Below are positions 27,893-35,083 of a stretch of DNA of 64,000 bases, in pieces. Where the stretch lies: NCBI RefSeq assembly GCF_000812565.1, contig NZ_JTAM01000016.1:1-64000 (forward strand), in the 5' to 3' direction. The translations under genes were made by a program, and so were the position numbers. The notes under the pieces were generated by a model. The model had not been told where the DNA came from. It searched no databases and saw only the letters and a list, made by a program, of their open reading frames with translations. Positions within the stretch are counted from its first letter, which is position 1. Each line of letters starts with the position of its first letter. The DNA comes from Flammeovirga sp. OC4 (GTDB taxonomy: Bacteria > Bacteroidota > Bacteroidia > Cytophagales > Flammeovirgaceae).

Positions 27893-28639
27893 TCAAAACC
27901 CTATCTGTTGCGATGGGCTATGTTTCCTCAATAAAAAAGATGCTTCTTCTTTTGTCAGATAAAAATAATTGACCAAAACTTCAGTACTTTTTATTTCTCC
28001 ATTTTTGATCAAACCGATGATCTTTTGCGTCTTCTGATCAATCACCTTTTGGATTTTTGGTACATCATTTCCTTTCATTTGAACTGAAGAAGCCAGGAAT
28101 GCTAAGACGAAAAGTAAAACTGAAAACGCTCTAAACGAATTGGCTGTTGTCTCCGCTTCGATTTTTTGATCAGCAATTTCTTCCAATAAAAGTAGTCTTC
28201 GATCTTCTAAAAGTTTTAGATTTTTTTGTGCGTCCAAAAAGGTTTGATACTTGGCCCAATTTGTTTTTCCATTAACCGTATGCTTAGCATTCTCTAAAAT
28301 CATATGCTGTACTTGATTGATTTGATCATCAATACTAGAGGTATTTGTAGAAACAATTTGATCTTTTGCATGTAACAATTGTCCGTTCCATTCTGCATAA
28401 AAAATCATTGAAGTCAATAATGTGGCTAGGATTGCATATTGATTGATGGACTTAAAATGCTGATAAAAAGAGATGGTCTGAAGAGTATAATGATGCGATA
28501 AAAAGACGATAAAAATCGAAATGGATAAAGCAATAGGAGTGTTTTGGAAGTATTCCTTCACGAACCAAAAGGTTACGTACGAACTGTACATCATAGATAC
28601 TACTACTAAAGAGTAATCTATCAGTTTTAACGGTTTCAT
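27893..28639 (-). CDS. Membrane protein with coiled coil, downstream of parAB
   Basis: About 248 aa from the preferred ATG at 28639; the frame is open to 28696. Three hydrophobic segments lie near the N terminus (about 8-100), then a charged helical stretch of about 60 residues that should form a coiled coil (DDQINQVQHMILENA ... KNLKLLEDRRLLLLEEIAD), one more membrane helix (SFRAFSVLLFVLAFLASSVQM) and a soluble tail of about 60 residues that looks helix-turn-helix-like (KSTEVLVNYFYLTKEEASFLL). I know no family for it. It is in line with parAB on the minus strand but separated by a hairpin, so it may be an accessory partition or membrane anchor protein (inference). Confidence 0.65.
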   Translation of the reverse strand: MKPLKLIDYSLVVVSMMYSSYVTFWFVKEYFQNTPIALSISIFIVFLSHHYTLQTISFYQHFKSINQYAILATLLTSMIFYAEWNGQLLHAKDQIVSTNTSSIDDQINQVQHMILENAKHTVNGKTNWAKYQTFLDAQKNLKLLEDRRLLLLEEIADQKIEAETTANSFRAFSVLLFVLAFLASSVQMKGNDVPKIQKVIDQKTQKIIGLIKNGEIKSTEVLVNYFYLTKEEASFLLRKHSPSQQIGF

Positions 28640-28719
28640 TATTTTAATTATCTTTGGATTGAACATTTCATAGTTGGCAGAGGTGAGATACTCCAACTAC
28701 GATATTAAAAATGTTTTCC

Positions 28720-28760
28720 CAGGGTATGTACGCCAATACATACCCTGATTTTTTTTTTGA
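28720..28760 (+). terminator. Hairpin with T-tract on the plus strand, beside parB
   Basis: A perfect 10-bp inverted repeat (AGGGTATGTA at 28721-28730, TACATACCCT at 28737-28746) is followed by ten T on the plus strand. All flanking genes run on the minus strand, so as a terminator it would end an unannotated plus-strand transcript. It could instead be a palindromic centromere site for the nearby ParB. Confidence 0.55.
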
Positions 28761-28853
28761 TAGATTGAGAGTCTACCAATACTTTTAGTGATGATCTCAG
28801 AGCGTAGAAGTACAAGATAAAACATCTACTAACTCTCAAAAATTATCAATGTC

Positions 28854-29747
28854 TTATAGATCTAAGCCAAACTTTTGAATCAATTCTTTTACCGACTCTT
28901 CCATGGCTAACTTTTCTACTTTCCCTAATTCCTTATCTACTGGAGCATCAATAAGCGTTCGAATCGTTTTATTGATTTTATTAAAAGTAAAAGGTTTTGG
29001 AGTATTGGCCGCAGCTCTAGAAGTCATATTCTGTGGAGCTTCTACAGGTTTTGCCAGCTTATTTTGAAGAAAATCTTCTAGTTCTTCTGTTTCAATCAAA
29101 CCTTCTTTGATCGCTTTTAAGGCCTCTTCAAACTTCGCTTGAGAGACATTAACTTCACCATCAAAATAAGAATGCTTAAATGTATCTGAAACTTGATCTA
29201 ATACTTCTGCTGTTTTTGCATCTCGCAAAATAGTGTTCTTCCCTACGTTGTATTCCTCTGCCAAAAGGTTATACAATTTACCATCTCCCGTTTTTTCTCC
29301 TTGTTTACCTTTGTGAGTGAGGTAGTGATGCCCTCTGTAATACGACATTTCTCGCTTCGATAAGTTACGTTTACCGACCTGGTTTTTTATCATCCAAAGC
29401 TTTGCATCATCAATATTATTAATGTCTACAATGACTTCTTCAAACTCATAACCATTCTCTTCTCCACCCAAAGACTGACAAATTTCATATCTGTTGTGAC
29501 CGTCCAACAGTACTTTCTGGCCATTATCTAAATAGAAAAATGTCAAAGGATCTCTTACACCCTCATTCTTAATACTCTCTTCAAGAGTATTTCTTTCTGA
29601 ATCTGTCAGTGGTCTGATCCACTTTTTCAGTTCATCTATGATATGAATTTTACCAGACGACATTTCTTCCTTTTTCGAATCAATCAGTTTTGATGACTTC
29701 TGATCGTTCCCTGGTAAAAAATCTCCAATATTAATTTCGTTAGGCAT
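28854..29747 (-). CDS. parB: ParB-family partition protein (system 1)
   Basis: Centromere-binding partner of ParA. The N-terminal ParB/sulfiredoxin-type domain (about 35-130) has SIKNEGVRDPLTFFYLDNGQKVLLDGHNRYEI, with the GHNR catalytic-type motif, here the CTPase fold, and NQVGKRNLSKREMSYYRG. A central helix-turn-helix (YNLLAEEYNVGKNTILRDAKTAEVLDQV, about 160-190) would bind parS. The C terminus is a helical dimerisation segment. The ATG overlaps the parA stop region by 8 bp, so the pair is one operon. The 297-aa length is normal. Confidence 0.88.
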   Translation of the reverse strand: MPNEINIGDFLPGNDQKSSKLIDSKKEEMSSGKIHIIDELKKWIRPLTDSERNTLEESIKNEGVRDPLTFFYLDNGQKVLLDGHNRYEICQSLGGEENGYEFEEVIVDINNIDDAKLWMIKNQVGKRNLSKREMSYYRGHHYLTHKGKQGEKTGDGKLYNLLAEEYNVGKNTILRDAKTAEVLDQVSDTFKHSYFDGEVNVSQAKFEEALKAIKEGLIETEELEDFLQNKLAKPVEAPQNMTSRAAANTPKPFTFNKINKTIRTLIDAPVDKELGKVEKLAMEESVKELIQKFGLDL

Positions 29748-30732
29748 GCGTAATAATTTCTTGTGCTAAATAAGTGTGTTCATCCATTGCTTTTTTGATC
29801 CCTTCTTTCTCTTGTTTCTTCAAGGATTCATCTTCAAACAATGAGAAAATATCTTTTCCGATCAATGGACCTTTGTTATAAGCCATATCTCTTACGGCAA
29901 TTTCTGTTTCAAAAACTCTGTAATGTGTAGACCTCAATGCCTCTTTGTACTTGTGCATATCTTTAGTTCTACCCGTCTTAGTAAACAAGAAACCCAATAC
30001 TTCTAAGTTAGGATTTTCCTCCTTATAGTCATTAATGTGACTTAATACGTTGTTGATTCCTCTAAATGCAAACTCAGAAGCATCCACTGGAATCAATGCT
30101 CTATTTGAGGCAATCAAGCAAGAATCATTTGTTATTAAAGCAAATGAAGGAGATAAATCGAAGAAAATATAATCATATTCTCCTTCAATTTTCTCAATGA
30201 CATGTCGCTTTACAAGTTTGTATGAAGAAGGGCCAGAGTTTCTGTTTAGTGTTTTATTTGTAAAATCCAGGTTTGTAGTAGAAGGGATAATATGAAGGTT
30301 TTCTTGATACTGAATGATGGCTTTATTGACATCACACTTTCCTTCAATAATATCAGACAATTCCTTTCCTTCATAAAACTGAGGATCTTTATAACCCAAA
30401 TGTTGAGTTAAGTTTCCTTGCGGATCAGCATCAATCAACAATACTTTTTTACCCAATCTTGATAGTGCTGCACCAAGGTTACAAGCAGTTGTTGTCTTTG
30501 CAACTCCTCCTTTGTTATTTATAATTGAGATGACTTTAAACTTGTCTTTCAATTTTAAACCAAGAGGAGTTAAAACTTGTGTTAGTTTTTCGATATACTC
30601 TGCTTTTAAGTTCTGCTCTCCATTCAATGCTTTGTGAAGAGACCTTGTAGGGATTCCAGCTTTCTTTTCGACCACTGAAACCTTAAGCATATCATTGTCT
30701 TTGATAAAATCTAGTATGTCTTTTTGCGTCAT
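29740..30732 (-). CDS. parA: ParA-family partition ATPase with N-terminal HTH (system 1)
   Basis: Cytoplasmic ATPase that moves replicon copies apart together with ParB. The first 60 residues form a helix-turn-helix (VSVVEKKAGIPTRSLHKALNGEQNL), usual in type Ia ParA proteins, which repress their own promoter. The deviant Walker A NNKGGVAKTTT, with both Lys residues, is near 70-80; DADPQGNLTQ and the Walker B IFFDLSPS follow. The 330-aa length is normal. It is transcribed away from the origin. Two direct repeats upstream (30798-30853) could be its operator. Confidence 0.93.
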   Translation of the reverse strand: MTQKDILDFIKDNDMLKVSVVEKKAGIPTRSLHKALNGEQNLKAEYIEKLTQVLTPLGLKLKDKFKVISIINNKGGVAKTTTACNLGAALSRLGKKVLLIDADPQGNLTQHLGYKDPQFYEGKELSDIIEGKCDVNKAIIQYQENLHIIPSTTNLDFTNKTLNRNSGPSSYKLVKRHVIEKIEGEYDYIFFDLSPSFALITNDSCLIASNRALIPVDASEFAFRGINNVLSHINDYKEENPNLEVLGFLFTKTGRTKDMHKYKEALRSTHYRVFETEIAVRDMAYNKGPLIGKDIFSLFEDESLKKQEKEGIKKAMDEHTYLAQEIITHA

Positions 30733-30797
30733 GATGTGATATTTTCATAATTTCTCAACAAATCAACACAAAAAAAATGAGGTAAAAAACAAAAAAA

Positions 30798-30853
30798 GAT
30801 ATTTTTTTCACTTTGGTATATAAAATATCATTGATAAAGGTATTTTTTTCACT
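30798..30853. promoter_or_regulatory. Direct repeats upstream of parA
   Basis: GATATTTTTTTCACT (30798-30812) and GGTATTTTTTTCACT (30839-30853) differ in one base, are 41 bp apart (about four helical turns) and lie 65-120 bp upstream of the parA ATG. They could bind the ParA helix-turn-helix for autoregulation. An iteron-like TATACCAAAG is also present on the minus strand at about 30811-30820. Confidence 0.45.
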
Positions 30854-31390
30854 AACATTAAAAATATGTAGAAGATTTAGTACAAAATATATCTAACTAT
30901 AAAGGTGTTTAAAGTACGTATAACCCTGATTCTAAAGGAGAAATACTGAATTGACTTTAGATTACGGTTCTTTCAGTATATTTAGAGTCATTTCTCTTGA
31001 TTAAATACCATTTAAACCATAATACTCCTTCTTATATACTACCTTAACCGTAAATATTTCCTTTTTTCTGTTTATATATCATTCCTCAACCATAATTCTA
31101 GGCTTTAAATACCATCTTAACCGCAATAATATTAAGATAAATACGCTAGAGTGGAGTTTTAGTATATTAATCTTGGATTTTATAGGATTGAACCTTAAAA
31201 AGGAAACTATTCATGAAAGCGGTTGAATCATCATCTATACTAACTTAACCGCAATTTTATATTACATATACTGTTTTAACCGTAAAAAAATAGATGTATA
31301 TACCATCTTAACCGCAATTTTTACGAAAAAAACTGTTTAATCCTTATTTTTTATTATAAATACTGTTTTAACCGTTAATCAGTAAATTTT

Positions 31391-31428
31391 CAATTAGAGT
31401 TACGATGAACTCTAATTGCATTTTTTAA
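31391..31428 (+). terminator. Hairpin with T-tract inside the origin
   Basis: A perfect 11-bp stem (CAATTAGAGTT at 31391-31401, AACTCTAATTG at 31408-31418), a 6-base loop, then CATTTTTT. In form it is a plus-strand terminator, yet no gene lies upstream. It may end a short origin transcript or extrude as a cruciform. Confidence 0.55.
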
Positions 31429-31555
31429 TGTTAACTTTTAATATAAATTCCATCTTTAAAAGGATATAATAAGATCTATTTATTTAATTATTTTATATAC
31501 TTATTATTTATAGTGTAGCATAACTAATTGATTATCAGAAAGTAGGAGTACCTAT
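31420..31555. other. Very AT-rich gap in the iteron array, candidate unwinding element
   Basis: About 135 bp between iteron blocks, nearly all A and T, without good iterons. The block CTTATTATTTATAGTG (about 31499-31514) recurs as CTTATTCTTTATAGTG (about 31856-31871). AT-rich repeated blocks next to iterons are the usual place where the helix opens; the assignment is inferred. Confidence 0.45.
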
Positions 31556-32304
31556 AAATACTAAACTAACCGTAATTAGATACCAAATCAACCGCAGTTT
31601 GGATATTTCCTTAACCATAGTAATATATCTACTTAACCGTATGACAAATTTGAATACCCTCATTTAACCGTAAAAATGGCCTAAAAACACTCCTAGAACC
31701 ACAATTTTGACTACTTAAATATTCACTTAACCATAAATCATTGCGGAGTATTCGTATATCATACTGTTTCATCATTAAAATTTGATGTATAACCACCATT
31801 TAACCTTAATTATTAGAATACTGGAAAATACGTATTATTCTATTATTTATCTTTTCTTATTCTTTATAGTGCGTGTAATTAATTGAAAATTAGTGATTTA
31901 TACTTAATTAAATACCATCTTAACCGTAATTTGATTGATATTGCACCATATTATAAATACCATTTCAACCGTACTTTATAGTATTTACCACCATAGTTAC
32001 TTTTGAATTATACCATCTTAACCGTAATTTTTAGTTTAAAATATCAATTCAACCATAATAATGCTCTAAAACCAGTATTTTCCTCTATTATCTATACCAT
32101 TTCAACCGTAATTCTACTTATATATACTGTTTTAACCGTAACTGTTTTCTTATAAATACCATCTTAACCGTAATTTTGGTTATGGTTTACGTTTTTTTCG
32201 TGTTTTTAGGGAAACGATTACTCATTTTACGTCTTATTTAGTATATATAGAATGAGAGGCTTACGATTAATGTATATTTTCTACAAATCTTCTTCCGCTC
32301 AAAA

Positions 32305-32313
32305 TGTGGATAA
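32305..32313 (-). promoter_or_regulatory. DnaA box
   Basis: TGTGGATAA, which read on the minus strand is TTATCCACA, the perfect E. coli-type DnaA box. It lies between two blocks of iterons, 211 bp before the rep start. Confidence 0.75.
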
Positions 32314-32523
32314 TTTTTTGAAATTCGATTTTTAAAAATATCATCTTAACCGCACTTTTCATCTTTAAATACTATCTTAACCGCAATCGAAAGTTAAAAA
32401 TACTATTTACACCGTAAAAAATGTTTGTTTTTACAATTTTTGCTATAAATTAGACTTTTAAATATACTAAGTGCACCGCAATTTTTAAGGTGGACTTCAT
32501 TTTTTGGAATAATTTTATCTATC

Positions 32524-34077
32524 ATGGATTTAATAAATAACATCACTACCCGTGCTGAATTGGTAAAGCGACCCAATCAGATTATAGAAGCAAATACACA
32601 GCTTCCTATTCCTGGTTTAGCACAAAAGTTATTTATTTATACCAATACCTTTCATAACGAAGACTACTCGAAGCCAATTACTTTCAAGCTTTCGAGTTTT
32701 TATGGACGTTATGTAGGAGGGCAGAACTTGAAAGATGTAGATAAAGCTTGTCAGCTTCTAAAATCGTCTATGATCATGTTCTACACGCCTATCGATAAGG
32801 ATTCTGGTCTACCGGTCATTATTGGAAAAGATGGTGATGTGAGCCTTCTGAGCAAGGGTTATCGAAAGGAGTATGTTTCTATTTTTGATAGAATCGTACT
32901 GGATAAGACAAAAGTGACTTTTGAATACTCTGATAACTTGCTTCCTTACCTCAATGCAAAGAGTAACTACACGACATACATATATGGCAATATTCGTCAG
33001 ATGCGCTCGAAGTATGGGCCAAAACTTTATGATTTACTGTCGAGGGGAATTGGTTTTTACGAAAGTAGAAAAATTACAGTGGATGACTTTAGGTCTGTTT
33101 TTGGTTTAGAAAAGCATAAAACGTATCAATCTTATGGTCGATTGAAGCAGTCGGTGATCACACCTTCTATCAAAGACATCAATAAGAACGCCGACATAGA
33201 GGTTTCACTAAAAGAATACAAGCAGGGCAGAACAATTAAAGTTTTGGAATTCTTTTTCTCTGGGAAAGTTGATCATCAGCAAAGAGAAAATGATTTTGCT
33301 TCTTCGATGGAACTATTGAATACAGAGTTCAGTCAGGATACAACATTAAAAAATACTTTTGATAATTTCATTCACCTTTACCGCTTAAATAACAATTGTT
33401 ATAATGATGTTGAAGCTAGGATTGTTGATCCGGTAATGAATGAAAAAATATTAGGTAAATGGTTGAGTGAAATCATCACTGAACATGCAGGTGGATCAAG
33501 AGAGAAATTTATTATTGGTGTACAGAACAATATGTTGTCTTACATCATGAATGGAAAAACATCTTTAAATATTGATGCAACCCCTGCTTCTACAGCTTCT
33601 TCAATGAAAGAAACTCCAGCTGAGGGTGCTTTTGGTAATATCGAGATTATTATCAATGAGGAAGAAGTAAAACAGCCTGCAAAACCTTCAACAGCTTATA
33701 AGTTCGAACCTGTAAATATTCCTTGTCCTGAGTACGGTACTGATCAGGCTTTATTCAAGGAGCTTTCTACCAAATTGGCAAAGAAACTTAATCATTTTGG
33801 AACGTATGACTTCTCAACAAAGAAGTTTGGAGAATGGCATCAGTTGTATTTGGATGAACTCAATAACCAACTTTTTGTATTTTATAAGGATATGAAGTCG
33901 TTAGGGCTTGGTAATTCAATCATTCGAAAAGCTATTGAGGTGTTTGTCAATGATTTAGAGGAATATCAGGTAATGAAACCCTTAAAGAAAGAGATCAGAG
34001 ATTTAAGAAATGCTGTACAGAGAAATGAAATTTTCCCTAACAAAGGCACTTTCGCGAAGATGATCAACGACTGGTAA
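32524..34077 (+). CDS. Rep_3-superfamily replication initiator, long C-terminal extension
   Basis: Binds the iterons upstream and opens the origin. Residues about 15-245 have the two winged-helix layout of Rep_3 proteins: PIPGLAQKLFIYTNTF, ITFKLSSFYGRYVGG, then YIYGNIRQMRSKYGPKLYDLLSRGI near 154 and a second wing with LKQSVITPSIKDINKNADIEV near 207. Typical Rep proteins of this group are 230-350 aa; this one has 517, with about 270 extra residues at the C terminus (helical, with a low-complexity linker near 345-400). The extension contains no motif I recognise. The ATG follows the last iteron by 42 bp, so Rep probably represses itself. Confidence 0.88.
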   Translation: MDLINNITTRAELVKRPNQIIEANTQLPIPGLAQKLFIYTNTFHNEDYSKPITFKLSSFYGRYVGGQNLKDVDKACQLLKSSMIMFYTPIDKDSGLPVIIGKDGDVSLLSKGYRKEYVSIFDRIVLDKTKVTFEYSDNLLPYLNAKSNYTTYIYGNIRQMRSKYGPKLYDLLSRGIGFYESRKITVDDFRSVFGLEKHKTYQSYGRLKQSVITPSIKDINKNADIEVSLKEYKQGRTIKVLEFFFSGKVDHQQRENDFASSMELLNTEFSQDTTLKNTFDNFIHLYRLNNNCYNDVEARIVDPVMNEKILGKWLSEIITEHAGGSREKFIIGVQNNMLSYIMNGKTSLNIDATPASTASSMKETPAEGAFGNIEIIINEEEVKQPAKPSTAYKFEPVNIPCPEYGTDQALFKELSTKLAKKLNHFGTYDFSTKKFGEWHQLYLDELNNQLFVFYKDMKSLGLGNSIIRKAIEVFVNDLEEYQVMKPLKKEIRDLRNAVQRNEIFPNKGTFAKMINDW

Positions 34078-34207
34078 GAGCATCACACTGATTTATTTAG
34101 AGAATCAATGCTTTTAAGTTAATCTAAGGTGTAATTTATGGTGTTATTTTGACCTTTATCAGAATTATATTAGGTTTGTAATTATACAATAATATAACTT
34201 CATAGAC

Positions 34208-35038
34208 ATGATCGGAGAAAATATAGTTAAACTTCGAAAAAAAAATAATATGCAACAGAAAGAATTGGCACAGCTGATTGATATTTCTGTTCAAGGCTTA
34301 ATTAAATGGGAGAAAGGAAAAGTGGAAATTCCTTACTCTGGCCTATCTAAGATTGCCGACATCTTTAAAGTACCTTTAGACTATATTGTAAAAGGACCTC
34401 CTGCAAAAGTAGTTTCTTTGATCAATTCTAAAGGCGGTAATACAAAGTCTTCTTTATTAAGACAAATTTCCATGGGGATTGTTATTGAATGCCCTGATTT
34501 GAAAGTATTGTGTATTGATACCGATCCACAACAGACTCTTGCAATGTATGCTGAAAATGGCAGACATGAGAATATCGATGTCATTAGCTTTGATTCCAAT
34601 TCAATTGCCGTATCTGAAAAGTATAGAAAACTGATTGAAGACAGTCAATATACTTATGATTATATCTTAGTGGATACGGCAGGTTACGTAGCAGTAACAG
34701 ATCTATTGACAAGTATAATCGCTAATTCTGATGTGATTGTTCCTATTACTTTAAATGAAACAGCATTAGGGCCAACAATCTCAAGTATCAGTAATATTGC
34801 TGATGTAAGAGACTCTTTAGATTTACCAACCAAAATTATTGGTATCAGAAATAGAGTCAACAGAACAGTGAAAGAATCAAGAATGCCTTTTGAGTTGGAT
34901 GGCTATATGGGATTAAAATTGTTGGATACTTTTATCCCTGATTCGATCCAATACCAAAGAGATACTAATTTCAGTAATACTAATATTACAAAAGAGGTAC
35001 GTTCATTAATACATGAATTACTGCCTGTTTTAGATTAA
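34208..35038 (+). CDS. Atypical ParA-family ATPase with N-terminal XRE HTH (system 2)
   Basis: 276 aa. Residues 1-62 are a classic XRE/Cro helix-turn-helix (IGENIVKLRKKNNMQQKELAQLIDISVQGLIKWEKG) joined to a small ParA/MinD-type ATPase. The Walker A reads NSKGGNTKSS rather than KGGVGKTT: the signature Lys and the second Lys are kept, but the conserved Gly is Thr. CIDTDPQQTLAMYAE and ILVDTAGYVAVTD complete the ATP site. It lies 130 bp behind rep and 45 bp before a ParB-type gene, which makes a second partition-type pair on the plus strand. It may regulate copy number or partition; the nucleotide may be bound differently from canonical ParA. Confidence 0.85.
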   Translation: MIGENIVKLRKKNNMQQKELAQLIDISVQGLIKWEKGKVEIPYSGLSKIADIFKVPLDYIVKGPPAKVVSLINSKGGNTKSSLLRQISMGIVIECPDLKVLCIDTDPQQTLAMYAENGRHENIDVISFDSNSIAVSEKYRKLIEDSQYTYDYILVDTAGYVAVTDLLTSIIANSDVIVPITLNETALGPTISSISNIADVRDSLDLPTKIIGIRNRVNRTVKESRMPFELDGYMGLKLLDTFIPDSIQYQRDTNFSNTNITKEVRSLIHELLPVLD

Positions 35039-35083
35039 AAAAATCCCTGTTTTACGCACACTGTATTAGAACAAATATGAACT

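Larger units (their letters stand above)
30963..32481. repeat. Replication origin with about 25 direct iterons
   Basis: A non-coding 1.5-kb region with about 25 copies of a 20-bp element, consensus AAATACCATCTTAACCGTAA, nearly all in the same direction toward the rep gene. Good copies start at 31034, 31107, 31235, 31266, 31298, 31358, 31556, 31910, 32008, 32092, 32122, 32154, 32336 and 32367. The start-to-start distance is often 29-32 bp, about three helical turns. The last copies (32397-32416, 32460-32481) lie just before rep and could also act as its operator. A few copies of the TATACCAAAACTCC form occur in reverse (31152-31167, 31743-31757). This layout is that of an iteron-regulated origin. 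Confidence 0.93.

Noticed and set aside
30963-32481. CRISPR array
   Set aside because: The repeats are about 20 bp with degenerate copies and short spacers of about 11 bp. No cas genes are near, and a rep gene follows, so these are iterons.
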